A program made the translations under genes and the position numbers. This document shows, piece by piece, positions 6,610 to 20,038 of a stretch of DNA of 64,000 bases. Each line of letters opens with the position of its first letter. The first letter of the stretch is position 1. The notes under the pieces were generated by a model. The model did not search any database and was not told where the DNA came from. It saw nothing but the letters and a program-made list of their open reading frames with translations. The DNA comes from Burkholderia contaminans (lineage in GTDB: Bacteria; Pseudomonadota; Gammaproteobacteria; Burkholderiales; Burkholderiaceae): contig NZ_CP090644.1 in assembly GCF_029633825.1 (NCBI RefSeq), positions 1 to 64,000 on the forward strand, read 5' to 3'.

Positions 6610-9003
6610 ATGTCCAAAACGACCCCTTCGTCTGGCGGAAACACCAATCTCCAGCAGGTTGGCCATCAGGATCAATCCGCTCACAGCCATGGCGGTCAGC
6701 TCGCCGCGGCAACCGACGGCTCCGCTCATGCTCACGATCGCGACCAGGAGCATTGCTGTGGCACCGCCCATTGGCATGAGCACGCTCCCGTACACAGCGA
6801 CAGCCATGATCATGGCCGTGATCACGACCACGACCACGACGGCAGCTGCTGCACTCCCGGCGCAGCAACGTTGGGTGCGCTCGCCTCGCCGACGGTGGCC
6901 AGTGACAGCGTCTGCACGCCGATCCGCATTCTGCAGATGGACTGCCCCACGGAAGAAGCCTTGATTCGCAACAAGCTCGGCGCAATGGCGTCCGTCAAGG
7001 GCATGGAGTTCAATCTGATGCAGCGGGTGCTGACTGTTACCCACGCGCCGGACGCCCTCGCGCCGGTGCTCGACGCAATCCGCTCGCTGGACTTTACTCC
7101 TGAGGTTGCCAAAGCCGGTGGGCAGCTTGCAGCGGTTCCGGAAGCGCCCGCGAAGCCGTGGTGGCCACTCGCGCTAGCCGGTTTGGCGGCGATTGCGTCG
7201 GAAGCAGCGAGCTGGTTGGGACAGCCGGGATGGGTGAGCGCCGCACTGGCCATCCTTGCTGTCCTGGCGTGCGGTCTCACGACTTACCGAAAGGGCTGGG
7301 TGGCACTCCGCAACGGCAATCTGAACATCAACGCGCTGATAAGCATCGCCGTCACCGGCGCACTGGCGCTCGGCCAGTGGCCGGAAGCCGCGATGGTGAT
7401 GGTGCTGTTCACGATTGCCGAGCTGGTTGAGGCGAAGTCGCTCGACCGCGCACGCCACGCGATTCAGGGTCTCATGCGGCTTGCCCCTGAAAAGGCCACC
7501 GTCAGGCAACCGGACGGCTCGTGGGCCGAAATCGAGGCGGGGTCGGTGATCGTTGGCTCCGTGGTGCGCGTGAAACCGGGCGAGCGTATCGGCCTCGACG
7601 GCAACATCGTGGCGGGGCGCTCGAGCATCAACCAGGCACCGATCACGGGCGAGAGCCTGCCGGTCGAAAAAGCCGAAGGTGACCTGGTGTTCGCTGGGAC
7701 GATCAACGAAGCGGGCTCGTTCGAATATCGCGTCACCGCGGCGGCGGGCAGCACGACGCTCGCCCGTATCATCCACGCGGTGGAGGAAGCGCAAGGCGCG
7801 AAGGCGCCAACTCAACGGTTCGTCGACCAGTTCGCACGAGTCTACACGCCAATCGTGTTCGCGATCGCCATGGCGGTCGCGGTCGTCCCGGCGCTGGTGA
7901 TGAACGGGAACTGGCATGACTGGATCTACAAGGCGCTCGTGCTGCTCGTCATCGCGTGCCCGTGCGCCCTTGTGATTTCGACGCCGGTCTCAATTGTCAG
8001 TGGCCTCGCCGCTGCAGCGCGCCGTGGCATCCTGATCAAGGGCGGCACCTACCTTGAACAGGGGCGAAAGCTGACCTGGCTCGCTCTCGACAAGACAGGC
8101 ACGATCACCCATGGCAAGCCGGTGCAGACTGATTTCGAACTGCGTGCGCAGGTCGACCTCGCGAACTGCTGCGCGTTGGCCGCGAGTCTTGCAAGTCGCT
8201 CCGATCATCCGGTTTCACTGGCGATCGCCAACGCCGCGGAGGTGCAGCATCTTCCGCGTCTGCCGGTCGATGACTTCGAAGCAATTCCCGGCCGCGGCGT
8301 GCGCGGCACGATCGATGGCGTGTCCTGGTCGCTCGGCAACCACCGGCTGGTCGAAGAAATGGGACGTTGTTCGCCGGACCTGGAGGCCCGTCTGGATACC
8401 CTTGAGCGACAGGGAAAGACGGTCGTCATGCTGGTCAATAATGACCGCGTCGTGGCGCTCTTTGCGGTCGCAGACACCGTGAAGGACACCAGCCGCGCAG
8501 CCATCGCGGAATTGCATCGGCTGGGGGTGCGCACCGCGATGCTCACCGGCGATAATCCGCACACGGCAGAAGCGATTGCCGGGCAGGTCGGCATTGACCA
8601 GGCGAAGGGAAACCAGTTGCCTGAAGACAAGCTCAATGCCGTCGATGCATTGGCGGCCGACGGGGCGACAGTCGGCATGGTCGGTGACGGCATCAATGAC
8701 GCGCCGGCGCTCGCGCGGGCCGATATTGGCTTCGCAATGGGCGCAATGGGAACGGACACCGCGATCGAGACGGCAGACGTCGCGCTAATGGATGACGACC
8801 TGCGAAAGATTCCTGCCTTCATCCGCCTGTCCAGAGCGACGCATTCCATCCTCGTGCAGAACATAACCGTGGCGCTTGGAATCAAGGCTGTCTTCCTGAC
8901 ACTCACGGTGGCGGGGTACGGAACCATGTGGATGGCGGTATTCGCCGACGTGGGAGCCAGTCTACTGGTGGTGGGCAACGGCCTGCGTCTGCTGCGCAAG
9001 TGA
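6610..9003 (+). CDS. cadA: Cd/Zn/Pb-exporting P1B-type ATPase (CadA/ZntA)
   Basis: 797 residues. The first 90 or so are His-rich (HEHAPVHSDSHDHGRDHDHD), followed by a metal-binding domain with MDCPTEE near residue 110 in place of the CxxC of copper pumps. Then come the actuator motif TGES (about 345), the membrane CPC motif (about 449), the phosphorylation site DKTGT (about 494), SDHPVSLAI (about 531) and the [10 protein letters not shown] hinge. CPC with a CPTEE N-domain indicates Zn/Cd/Pb export from the cytoplasm. It is driven by the MerR-type promoter at 6550-6580. Confidence 0.95.
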   Translation: MSKTTPSSGGNTNLQQVGHQDQSAHSHGGQLAAATDGSAHAHDRDQEHCCGTAHWHEHAPVHSDSHDHGRDHDHDHDGSCCTPGAATLGALASPTVASDSVCTPIRILQMDCPTEEALIRNKLGAMASVKGMEFNLMQRVLTVTHAPDALAPVLDAIRSLDFTPEVAKAGGQLAAVPEAPAKPWWPLALAGLAAIASEAASWLGQPGWVSAALAILAVLACGLTTYRKGWVALRNGNLNINALISIAVTGALALGQWPEAAMVMVLFTIAELVEAKSLDRARHAIQGLMRLAPEKATVRQPDGSWAEIEAGSVIVGSVVRVKPGERIGLDGNIVAGRSSINQAPITGESLPVEKAEGDLVFAGTINEAGSFEYRVTAAAGSTTLARIIHAVEEAQGAKAPTQRFVDQFARVYTPIVFAIAMAVAVVPALVMNGNWHDWIYKALVLLVIACPCALVISTPVSIVSGLAAAARRGILIKGGTYLEQGRKLTWLALDKTGTITHGKPVQTDFELRAQVDLANCCALAASLASRSDHPVSLAIANAAEVQHLPRLPVDDFEAIPGRGVRGTIDGVSWSLGNHRLVEEMGRCSPDLEARLDTLERQGKTVVMLVNNDRVVALFAVADTVKDTSRAAIAELHRLGVRTAMLTGDNPHTAEAIAGQVGIDQAKGNQLPEDKLNAVDALAADGATVGMVGDGINDAPALARADIGFAMGAMGTDTAIETADVALMDDDLRKIPAFIRLSRATHSILVQNITVALGIKAVFLTLTVAGYGTMWMAVFADVGASLLVVGNGLRLLRK

Positions 9004-9048
9004 ACGGCAGGCAGTGCCAGAACTGACCCGACTCTACTGGAGGTTGCG

Positions 9049-9381
9049 ATGGGGTGGTTGGAAAGAATACTTGGTGGTCATCATGGCGGCCGCGGTAGCC
9101 ACGAGGGCGGACGGGACGCACACGGCGGTGGCCACGGCTATGGTGGCGGCCACGGCTCAGGTGGTCATCATGACCAGGCTTGGGGAAGGACGGCGGCACC
9201 TCCGCAGCGTGCCACGGACGCCGTTACCTGTCCGAAATGCATGACGGCCAATGCGCAGGGCGCACGTTTCTGCAGTCAATGCGCCACGTCGCTGGGTCCA
9301 GTGGTATGCGGAAAATGCAATGTTGCGCTGGCGACCGGCGCGAGGTTCTGCAGCCAGTGCGGCAGTCCGGTCACTGGATGA
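9049..9381 (+). CDS. Small Gly/His-rich double zinc-ribbon protein
   Basis: 110 residues preceded by CTGGAGGTTGCG. Residues 1-50 are Gly/His-rich (HHGGRGSHEGGRDAHGGGH) and residues about 62-107 hold two CxxC-x(n)-CxxC ribbons: CPKCMTANAQGARFCSQC and CGKCNVALATGARFCSQC. It has no signal peptide and is probably cytoplasmic. Its place between cadA and a ZIP-like permease, with the downstream ATG overlapping its stop (ATGA at 9378), suggests a metal-handling role, perhaps buffering or sensing; this is inference. Confidence 0.75.
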   Translation: MGWLERILGGHHGGRGSHEGGRDAHGGGHGYGGGHGSGGHHDQAWGRTAAPPQRATDAVTCPKCMTANAQGARFCSQCATSLGPVVCGKCNVALATGARFCSQCGSPVTG

Positions 9382-9913
9382 CGCCCGCCGTTAAACTGGC
9401 GCTTCTTACGCTTCCGCCCCTTCTCGCAGCAGGCGCCGGGGCGCTCGTCGTATCCGTGAAGACGCCCGGTGCCCGCACAACCAGTGTCATCCAGCATTTC
9501 ACCGGCGGCATCGTGTTCGCAGCTGCGTCCCTGGGGTTACTGCTCCAGGACAGAACGCACACGACGACCCCAGTCGTCATCGGCTCCGTACTGGGCCTGT
9601 TGCTGACGCTGGCATCCGGCAGATGTGCGACCGGCTGGAGAGGTGGTTGGAAGATGCAACGCTGCCGACAGGTCTGATCATCGTCACGGCCATCGACCTC
9701 ATCGTCGATGGTCTGGTACTTGGTATCGCATTTTCGGCGGGCGAACAGACGGGCCTCATCCTCACGATAGCTCTCACGCTCGAGGTGCTTTTTCTCGCGC
9801 TGTCGGTGAGCGCCGCGCTCAACGTTGCGCGCACAAGCAGGCTGTGGACGCTCGCCGTACCGGTCGTGCTCGCCGCATTGCTGAGCATATCCGCGGTTGG
9901 CGGCCACGCGTTG
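9378..9913 (+). pseudogene. ZIP-like permease homolog, frameshifted and truncated
   Basis: Close homolog of the intact gene at 22381-23106: both read KLALLTLPP near the start, SVIQHFTGGIVFAAA, and then IIVTAIDL-VDGLVLGIAFSA followed by LTLEVLFLALSVSAAL. Here the frame changes near 9622 (LTLASG, then MCDRLERWL in another frame). At about 9911 the protein runs into an IS66 transposase tail, losing its last membrane helices. It overlaps the zinc-ribbon gene by ATGA. It is not functional as read. Confidence 0.8.
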
Positions 9914-10140
9914 TTCGCCGGCTCACTGCGCGCGGGGCAACGTGCAGCCGCGATCATGAGCCTGATCCGGTCGGCGCAGCTTAACGGCCATGATCCGTAC
10001 GCCTACCTGAAAGAGGTGCTTACCCGACTGCCCACGCATCGTGCCGACGACATCGCGGCGCTGCTTCCGCATCGCTGGACGCTCGCCGCGGCTTGATCAG
10101 CGGCACCTCACGAGTCTCGGTGCCTTTACCGGGTGCTTAC
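9911..10140 (+). mobile_element. IS66-family element remnant (end of tnpC plus terminal repeat)
   Basis: Encodes GSLRAGQRAAAIMSLIRSAQ and then NGHDPYAYLKEVLTRLPTHR to a stop at 10096, the C-terminus of IS66 TnpC. After it comes GGCACC-n-GGTGCC and an end reading GTAAGCACCCGGTAAAGG in reverse, starting with the GTAA typical of IS66 termini. The other end of the element is absent, so the IS was lost by deletion after it cut the ZIP-like gene. Confidence 0.8.
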
Positions 10141-10283
10141 CGATGTTGAGCACTATCGCTTAGCTGAACGTAACGGCTGCGATCACGACGTCTGAAAGAG
10201 ATGGCCGCGCAAATTCGGACAGTGGGATCAGTGGAACGCTCGGGGCCTGAGCCGGCGATAATGCCGACAAAGGAACCAGAAAG

Positions 10284-10396
10284 ATGACGAAGAGAACCCG
10301 ACGGACGCACTCAGCCGTGTTAAAAGCGAAAGTGGCGATGGCGGCGGTCAAGGTGAGCGGACGCTAGCCGAACTGGCGCAGCAGTTCGATGTGCAC
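10284..10396 (+). pseudogene. IS3-family OrfA fragment
   Basis: Starts ATG after AAAGGAACC and encodes MTKRTRRTHSAVLKAKVAMA, then AVK, with a one-base loss before GERTLAELAQQFDVH. This is the HTH start of an IS3-family OrfA. Similarity ends at about 10396. Confidence 0.7.
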
Positions 10397-10590
10397 CGGG
10401 CATCCGCTTGTCCATGGACGGCAAACGTGCCGAGCGACAAAAACAGCCTGGTGCTGCACGGCGATAACGGCGCGACGCTGCGTTGCGATGGCCCCGCACG
10501 TCGGCAGCAAACAGCCTCTGGCTGCATGAATCAGGCGGCAACTACATTGACGCGCGCCGATCTACCAACCTCAACACCTGTCGCGCCGGA
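10397..10590. other. Scrambled insertion-sequence debris
   Basis: No intact gene. A possible scrap of IS3 OrfB (NSLVLHGDNGATLR) is readable near 10440-10480. The remainder has no recognisable product. Confidence 0.35.
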
Positions 10591-10619
10591 CATGACGGAA
10601 TTGTCATCTTCGCCTCATG
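10591..10619 (+). promoter_or_regulatory. Putative CzcR/CopR-type box before czcC
   Basis: The half TGACGGAATTGTCAT is followed by CTTCGCCTCATG. It is identical in 26 of 29 positions to the box at 19437-19465. The repeat spacing of roughly ten bases between TGAC, GTCAT and CTCAT suits tandem binding of an OmpR-type regulator. It lies 57 bases before the czcC start. It is assigned by internal comparison only. Confidence 0.65.
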
Positions 10620-10675
10620 TTCGCACTGCGGCCGGTCCGTAGCATCGGTCGCAAACCGTTACCGCAGAACTGAAC

Positions 10676-11983
10676 ATGTTCAAGCTCAACCTCGCCGTGG
10701 CCATCGTTTTCGCGATGGCCGCGACGGCTCATGCGCAGCCATCGCTGTCGCCGGGGCCGGCCCCGGCTGCCGCCGCCGCGCCGATCGGCGCACCGCCGTC
10801 CGACGCACTTCCTGCATCGTCATTGACGCTTGCCGACGCGCTCGCGGTCGCCGCCCGAAACAACCCGGCGCTGCGCGGCGCGCGCGCGGATGTCGATGCA
10901 TCGGCCGGCGCGCTGATGCAGGCAGGCGCGCGCCCGAATCCCGAAGTGTCGTTTCTGCAGGAAGGCTTCAGCCGCGCGGAACGCACGTCGACCGCGCTGA
11001 TCAACCAGACGATCGAACTGGGCGGCAAGCGTCGCGCGCGGCTCGACGTCGCGTCGTATGGCCGCGAATCGGCCAGCGCATCGCTCGACGAGCAGGGCGC
11101 CGTCGTGCGCGCCGACGTGATCGCAGCCTTCTACGGGCTGCTCGCCGCGCAGCGCCAGCTTCAGGTGACCGAGGAGTCGGCCGCGATCGCCGCGCGCTCC
11201 GCGGATCTGGCAGCCCGTCGCGCGCAGGCCGGCAAGGTGTCGCCGGTCGAGGCGACCAAGGCCCAGGTGGCGGCGGCCGGCGTGCAGATCGAAGTCGTGA
11301 CCGCGCGTGGCCGTGTCGACGTTGCGCGCGAGAAGCTGAACGCGGTGATGGGCGAAGCGCGCAACGACCCGCTTGCGGTGCTCGGCGACCTCGAAGCCGT
11401 ACCGTCGGTCGAGCCGCTGTCCGCGCTGACTGCGCGGCTCGATGATGCGCCGCTCGCGCGAATCGCGCGTGCCGAAATGCTGCGCTCGAACGCGGCCGTG
11501 TCGTTGGAGCGCGCGCGCCGCATCCCGGACGTGACGGTCAGCGCCGGCGTGAAGCGCGTGACCACGGGCGGCGTGCCCGACAACCAGGCGGTGGTCGGTG
11601 TGTCGATCCCGATTCCGCTGTTCAACACGAACAAGGGCGCGCTGCTCGAGGCGACGCACAAGGCCGAGCGCGCGAACGCCGATCTCGACCGCGAACGCAC
11701 GCGGCTGCGGCTTGAACTGACGCAGGCATACGCCAATTTCGAGGCCGCCGAGCAGGAAGCGCAGCGGCTGAAGTCCGACATCCTGCCGGCCGCGCGCGTC
11801 GCGCTGGACGCGATGTCGCGCGGCTACGAACTCGGGAAGTTCAGCTTCCTCGACGTGCTCGACGCGCAGCGCACGCTGTTCCAGGGGCAGTCGCAATACG
11901 TCCGTGCGCTTGCCGACGCGCATACGGCCCGTGCCGATATCGGCCGGCTCGTCGGCACGCCGCTCGCGGCCGGCGCGCAATGA
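10676..11983 (+). CDS. czcC: CzcC outer-membrane factor of the Co/Zn/Cd efflux system
   Basis: 435 residues with a Sec signal peptide (MFKLNLAVAIVFAMAATAHA), a Pro/Ala-rich linker, then two repeats of the TolC-type outer membrane efflux fold: long helical segments starting SLTLADALAVAARNNPALRG and the second repeat around ERARRIPDVTVSAGVKR and GVSIPIPLFN. It forms the outer-membrane channel of the CzcCBA tripartite pump. It is the first gene of czcC-B-A-R-S and sits behind the putative regulator box. Confidence 0.93.
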   Translation: MFKLNLAVAIVFAMAATAHAQPSLSPGPAPAAAAAPIGAPPSDALPASSLTLADALAVAARNNPALRGARADVDASAGALMQAGARPNPEVSFLQEGFSRAERTSTALINQTIELGGKRRARLDVASYGRESASASLDEQGAVVRADVIAAFYGLLAAQRQLQVTEESAAIAARSADLAARRAQAGKVSPVEATKAQVAAAGVQIEVVTARGRVDVAREKLNAVMGEARNDPLAVLGDLEAVPSVEPLSALTARLDDAPLARIARAEMLRSNAAVSLERARRIPDVTVSAGVKRVTTGGVPDNQAVVGVSIPIPLFNTNKGALLEATHKAERANADLDRERTRLRLELTQAYANFEAAEQEAQRLKSDILPAARVALDAMSRGYELGKFSFLDVLDAQRTLFQGQSQYVRALADAHTARADIGRLVGTPLAAGAQ

Positions 11984-12009
11984 GCGCCCCTCTTAACTGA
12001 AGGATCATC

Positions 12010-13471
12010 ATGTCACGCAGCAGAATCTTCATCATTGCGGCGGCCGTGCTCGGCGGCGCAGGAATCGTGATCGGCGCGCTCGCCGTCACGCGGGGCGGGA
12101 GCGGCGCATCGGCGCCGACGACCGCCGAATCCGCCCAGCCGGCCGAGGGCGCCGGCGCGCACGGCGGCGTCGTGCTGAAGCGCGGCAAGCTGTCCGTCGA
12201 GATCGTGATGACGGAAAAGCCCGGCGATGCGCGGCTCGTCGTCTATCCGTTCGTCGACGGCAAGCCCGCGACCAACGGCGTGACCGTGTCCGGCACGCTG
12301 GTGCGGTACGACCGCACGCACGAGCCGTTGCGGTTCGACGCGGCCGGCCAGAAGTTCGTGTCCGCACAGTCGGTCGCGAAGCCGCACGTATTCGATGCGA
12401 CGATCGACGTGAAGGCCGGCAACGACGCCGCATCGTTCCCGTTCGCGCGCGCCGACGGCGCGGTCGCGCTGACCGACGCGCAACTGGCGACGTCGAAGAT
12501 CGCGCTCGCGAAGGCCGGCCCCGCGCAGATTGCGACGCCGTTCCAGTTGCCGGGCGAGATCAAGTTCAACGAGGATCGCACCGCGCACGTGGTGCCGCGC
12601 GTGGCCGGCATCGTCGAACAGGTATCGGTGTCGCTCGGGCAGAACGTCGCGAAAGGGCAGGTGCTCGCCGTGATCGCGAGCACCGATCTGGCGGACCGCC
12701 GCAGCGAACTGCTGACGGCCGAGCGCCGGTTGTCGGGTGCGCGCGCAACCTACGAGCGCGAACGCACGCTGTGGCAGGAGCGCATCTCGGCCGAACAGGA
12801 TTATCAGCAGGCGCAGGTGCAGTTGCGCGAGGCCGAGATCGCCGTGCAGAACGCGCGACAGAAGCTCGCCGCGCTGAACGCGCCGGCGGGCGCGGGCGCG
12901 CTGAACCGTTATGAACTGCGTGCGCCGTTCGCCGGCACGATCGTCGAGAAGCATGCGACGCCCGGCGAGGCGATCGCCGCCGATGCGAGCATGTTCGTGA
13001 TCTCCGACCTGTCGACCGTGTGGGCCGAGATGGCCGTGCCGGCGCAGCGGCTGAACGACGTGCGCGTGGGCCGCGATGCGACCGTCAGCGCGACCGCGTT
13101 CGAATCGCGTTCGAGCGGCCCGATCGCGTACGTCGGTTCGCTGCTCGGCGAACAGACGCGTACCGCGCCGGCGCGCGTCGTGCTGCCGAACCCCGACGGC
13201 GTGTGGCGCCCGGGGATGTTCGTGAACGTGTCGGTCGACGCGGGCCGGCAGGGCGTGCCGCTCGCGGTCGCGAGCGACGCGCTGCAGGACGTCGACGGCG
13301 CGCCGTCGGTGTTCGTGCGTTCGCCGAAGGGTTTCGTCGCACAGGCCGTCGAAACGGGGCGGCGCGACGAACGCGCGACCGAAGTGCTGAAGGGGCTTAA
13401 GCCGGGCCAGGAATACGCGGCGACGAACAGCTTCGTGCTGAAGGCCGAACTCGGCAAGGGGAGCGCGGAAC

Positions 13472-13479
<8 letters not shown>
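12010..13479 (+). CDS. czcB: CzcB periplasmic adaptor (membrane fusion protein)
   Basis: 489 residues, ATG after GAAGGATCATC. It has an N-terminal membrane anchor (IFIIAAAVLGGAGIVIGALA), then an extra N-terminal beta domain typical of CzcB (GGVVLKRGKLSVEIVMTEK). The barrel-sandwich part starts PRVAGIVEQVSVSLGQNVAKG, the helical hairpin contains RRSELLTAERRLSGARATYE, and the beta-barrel/MP region lies near the C-terminus (VVLPNPDGVWRPGMFVNV). It links the RND pump to CzcC. Its stop overlaps a small open frame (13472-13615) that bridges to czcA. Confidence 0.94.
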
Positions 13480-16819
<3,340 letters not shown>

Positions 16820-16820
<1 letters not shown>

Positions 16821-17503
16821 TGCGAATTCTGATTGTCGAGGATGAACCGAAGACGGGCGCGTATCTGCGCAAGGGGTTGACCGAGGCCGGCTACGTCGTC
16901 GACTGGGTCGAGGACGGCATCACGGGCCAGCATCAGGCCGAAACGGAGGAGTACGACCTGCTCGTACTCGACGTGATGCTGCCGGGGCAGGACGGCTGGA
17001 CGCTGCTGCAGAACCTGCGGCGCAGCAAGTCGACGCCCGTGCTATTCCTGACTGCGCGCGACGACGTCGGCGATCGCGTGAAGGGCCTCGAACTCGGCGC
17101 CGACGACTATCTCGCGAAGCCGTTCGACTTCGTCGAACTCACCGCGCGCATCAAGTCGATCCTGCGGCGCGGCCAGCCGCGCGATTCGAACACGCTGCGC
17201 GTGGCCGATCTCGAACTCGACCTGACGCGCCGCAAGGCCACGCGGCAGGGCGACACGATCCTGCTGACCGCGAAGGAATTCGCGCTGCTGTGGCTGCTGA
17301 TGCGCCGCGAGGGCGAGATCCTGCCGCGCGCGACGATCGCATCGCAGGTGTGGGACATGAACTTCAACAGCGACACGAACGTCGTCGATTCGGCGATCCG
17401 GCGGCTGCGCTCGAAGATCGACGACGCATACGAACCGAAGCTGATCCACACCGTGCGCGGGATGGGCTACGTGCTCGAAGCGCGCGGCGGCGCGGCCGCA
17501 TGA
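16820..17503 (+). CDS. czcR: OmpR-family heavy-metal response regulator
   Basis: 227 residues from the ATG that shares a base with the czcA stop; a GTG three bases earlier is possible. The receiver domain starts [20 protein letters not shown] with the phospho-acceptor Asp51 in [10 protein letters not shown], and Lys in AKPFDF. The C-terminal winged helix contains [20 protein letters not shown] and [20 protein letters not shown]. It belongs to the CzcR/CopR/IrlR group. It overlaps the kinase start by ATGA, so the two are translationally coupled. It is the likely activator at the TGAC-n-TTGTCAT boxes. Confidence 0.93.
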
Positions 17504-18924
17504 TCGCGCGCCTGCTGCCGCGCACGCTGCGCGGACGCCTGACCGCGCTGATCGTCCTGTCGACGTCGGTGATCCTCGCGTCGAGCGGCGTCGCGCTTTA
17601 CGAAGCGCTGAGCAACCGCGTCGAAACGACGTCGGCCGAGCAGATGGCCGGCATTTCCGCCGCATTGGGCACGCATCTGGCCGAAGCGCGCACGACGGCC
17701 GACGTCGCGCGCAACAGCGATATCTGGATCGACCAGTTGCACGGTCACCCGAACATGGACCTCGCGATCTTCGATGCCGCCGGGACGCGCATCGTCGGCA
17801 CACCCGGCTTCCGTCCGTATGCGCCGCTGCTGTCGATGAACACAGGGCGCGTCCCCGTCGGCGTCGCGCCGCCGGGCGCACGGCACCAGTACCTGCTGAC
17901 GGCCGTGCCGCTCGCCGGCGCGGGTGCGCCCGTGATGCGCGTCGCCGTGCAGTACGATCGCAGCGCCGACGTGCTGCTGTTGCGCACGCATGCTTATACG
18001 ATCGTCGTGATCGAGGTGTTCGGCGTGGTGCTCGCGGCCGCGATCGCGTACGGCATCGCCGCGCTCGGGCTGAGCCCGCTGCGGCGGTTCGCCGCGCGTG
18101 CCGAGCAGATGTCGACGAGCCAGCTCGCGCATCCGCTGCCGGAACTCGATACGTCGGGCGAGCTGAAGGAGCTCGAGCATGCGTTCAACGGGATGCTCGA
18201 ACGGCTGAACGAATCGTTCACGCGGCTGAGCCAGTTCTCGTCGAATCTCGCGCACGACATGCGCACGCCGCTCACGAACCTGCAGGCGGCCGCGCAGGTC
18301 GTGCTGTCGCAACCGCGCAGCGCGGACGAATACCGGAGCGTGATCGAGTCGAGCATCGACGAATACCAGCGGTTGTCGCGGATGATCGAGGACATGCTGT
18401 TTCTCGCGCGTTCGGAACAGGCCGGCACGTCGATCAGCGTGCGGCGGCTGAATGCGGCCGAGGAAGCGGAGCGGGTGGCCGGATACTACGAGCCGCTGGC
18501 GGAAGATGAAGGCGTGACCGTGAAGGTCGACGGCCACGCGTGGGTCGACGCGGATCTGACGCTGTACCAGCGCGCGTTGAGCAATCTGCTGTCGAATGCG
18601 CTGACCTATGCGCCGCGCGGCAGCGTCGTGACGATCGATTGCGTCGAGCAGGGTGGTGCGACGACGATCGCCGTGTCCGATACGGGGCCCGGCATTGCCG
18701 CCGAGCATGTCGGGCGGATTTTCGAGCGCTTCTATCGCGTCGATCCGTCGCGGCACAATTCGGCATCGGGCACGGGGCTCGGCCTCGCGATCGTCCGGTC
18801 GATCATGGACAACCACGGCGGCGAATGTGGCGTCGACAGCGAGCCGGGCCGCCGCACGACCTTCTGGCTGCGCTTTCCGCGACGGCCGGCCAAGTCGAAG
18901 CGGACGCCGGCCGCTAGCGCATAG
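17500..18924 (+). CDS. czcS: Heavy-metal sensor histidine kinase
   Basis: 474 residues; the ATG at 17500 overlaps the czcR stop, although the frame is open further upstream. There are two membrane helices (about 10-30 and about 165-190) around a periplasmic sensor loop, then HAMP, the H-box [14 protein letters not shown] (His about 252), the N-box [13 protein letters not shown], and ATP-binding motifs [10 protein letters not shown] and [11 protein letters not shown]. It is the CzcS/CusS type that phosphorylates the neighbouring regulator when periplasmic metal rises. Confidence 0.92.
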   Translation: MIARLLPRTLRGRLTALIVLSTSVILASSGVALYEALSNRVETTSAEQMAGISAALGTHLAEARTTADVARNSDIWIDQLHGHPNMDLAIFDAAGTRIVGTPGFRPYAPLLSMNTGRVPVGVAPPGARHQYLLTAVPLAGAGAPVMRVAVQYDRSADVLLLRTHAYTIVVIEVFGVVLAAAIAYGIAALGLSPLRRFAARAEQMSTSQLAHPLPELDTSGELKELEHAFNGMLERLNESFTRLSQFSSNLAHDMRTPLTNLQAAAQVVLSQPRSADEYRSVIESSIDEYQRLSRMIEDMLFLARSEQAGTSISVRRLNAAEEAERVAGYYEPLAEDEGVTVKVDGHAWVDADLTLYQRALSNLLSNALTYAPRGSVVTIDCVEQGGATTIAVSDTGPGIAAEHVGRIFERFYRVDPSRHNSASGTGLGLAIVRSIMDNHGGECGVDSEPGRRTTFWLRFPRRPAKSKRTPAASA

Positions 18925-19006
18925 CGGCGCCAGTACGTGGGGCCGCGCGTGGGTCCCAGAGCGCTAGCGCCTGCCACGTTACCCTCGATCAGTCCTTAGC
19001 GAGATA

Positions 19007-19291
19007 TTACCGCTGGGCCAGATTATCGTGCTGGTCGGCCTGCGGGGCTTTCTCACCCGCATGCACTGAGATTCCGTGCAGTTCCTTGTTGCGCGAGACC
19101 ATGTCCTTTGTCGGCGGGTATTGCGTCTTGCCCACCGGTACGACGCCTTCATGTTGCGCCTGCTTCAGCTCCTCTATGACCTGTGCGCGGGTCTTGCCTT
19201 GCGCCTGCGTCTGTGCGTGAGCAGCTTGCACGGCCATGCCGAGCGACATCGTGGCGGTGAGGAACAGAGTAGCCAATTTTGCGGTCTTCAT
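19007..19291 (-). CDS. DUF4148 small secreted protein
   Basis: 94 residues: signal peptide MKTAKLATLFLTATMSLGMA ending near AAHA, then the DUF4148 signature GKTRAQVIEELKQAQHEGVV followed by YPPTKDMVSRNKELH. The family is common in Burkholderia as small periplasmic proteins of unknown role. A box like those before czcC lies on the reverse strand at 19370-19397, about 80 bases upstream. This makes metal-responsive expression plausible. Confidence 0.85.
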   Translation of the reverse strand: MKTAKLATLFLTATMSLGMAVQAAHAQTQAQGKTRAQVIEELKQAQHEGVVPVGKTQYPPTKDMVSRNKELHGISVHAGEKAPQADQHDNLAQR

Positions 19292-19369
19292 TGTGAATAC
19301 TCCTTGATTTGAACGAGGCCGCCGGGTGGCGAACCATGAGCCCAGTATGCAAAGACGGCCGTGCGCTAC

Positions 19370-19397
19370 CGTGATCGAAAGATGAAAAATGCGTCAG
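19370..19397 (-). promoter_or_regulatory. Weak CzcR/CopR-type box before the DUF4148 gene
   Basis: Read on the reverse strand it contains TGACGCATTTTTCATC followed by TTTCGATCACG, aligning with the boxes at 10591 and 19437 with several mismatches and one extra base. It is upstream of the gene ending at 19007. Confidence 0.4.
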
Positions 19398-19436
19398 ATT
19401 CGGGGGCGTCACGGCAATTGCGGCATATGCGTGCGG

Positions 19437-19465
19437 CATGACGAAATTGTCATGTTCGCATCATG
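19437..19465 (+). promoter_or_regulatory. CzcR/CopR-type box before the small lipoprotein gene
   Basis: TGACGAAATTGTCAT followed by GTTCGCATCATG, 26 of 29 positions identical to the box before czcC. It lies between two divergent small secreted-protein genes (19291 and 19594). Confidence 0.65.
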
Positions 19466-19593
19466 AATGCGATGCGCGGAAGGCGGAACATCGAGTCAGC
19501 CGCCTGCCGATGGCGTGGACGGCATTCGCGCCGTTCGCAAGCAGCAGGATCGAAAGCGGGCGGTCCTGCCTCGATTTCATTACAGGTCGAAAA

Positions 19594-19833
19594 TTGCATC
19601 GTCCCGCCATTCGCCTCGCCTTGATCGCAGTCCTGATCGTCTCGCTGTTCGCGGGCTGCGCGTCGACACGTTCCGGCACCACGGCCACCGCCCCTGCCGC
19701 CGCGCGCAAGCCCGCGCCGGTCGACCTGACGGCTGGCGAGCAGGTCGACTATGCCGGGCATCGCTGCGGCAATCCGAACCTGTATGTGAAAACGCATCCA
19801 TGCCTATTCCCGCAGCGCAATTCCGTGCGGTGA
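19594..19833 (+). CDS. Small lipoprotein with C-x(n)-NL-x-VKT-xx-C motif
   Basis: About 79 residues from a TTG start at 19594 with AGG seven bases before it; an open frame extends further upstream, but the signal peptide begins here. The signal sequence LALIAVLIVSLFAGC ends in a lipobox Cys. The tail RCGNPNLYVKTHPC resembles PCQNLHVKTGNC in the small lipoprotein at 39087-39281. The conserved Cys pair around NL-x-VKT suggests a metal site or disulphide; the family name is not known to me. Start codon uncertain. Confidence 0.6.
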   Translation: MHRPAIRLALIAVLIVSLFAGCASTRSGTTATAPAAARKPAPVDLTAGEQVDYAGHRCGNPNLYVKTHPCLFPQRNSVR

Positions 19834-20038
19834 TCGTCGGACACGCGTAAAGAGAAAATGGCCCGGCACTCGACGAGTCCGGGCCTAACGCGGGATCGTG
19901 CCATACGACATCGACCCGCTGCGTGGGTGTGAACGAGCGTGGCCCGTCACCGTTCCGATCGTAGCGGCGCGACGCATCGTGGACCTGATCCGAACATGAA
20001 ATTTCCGTTACGAGGCGCGCATGGTTGGCCGCCGCGAT

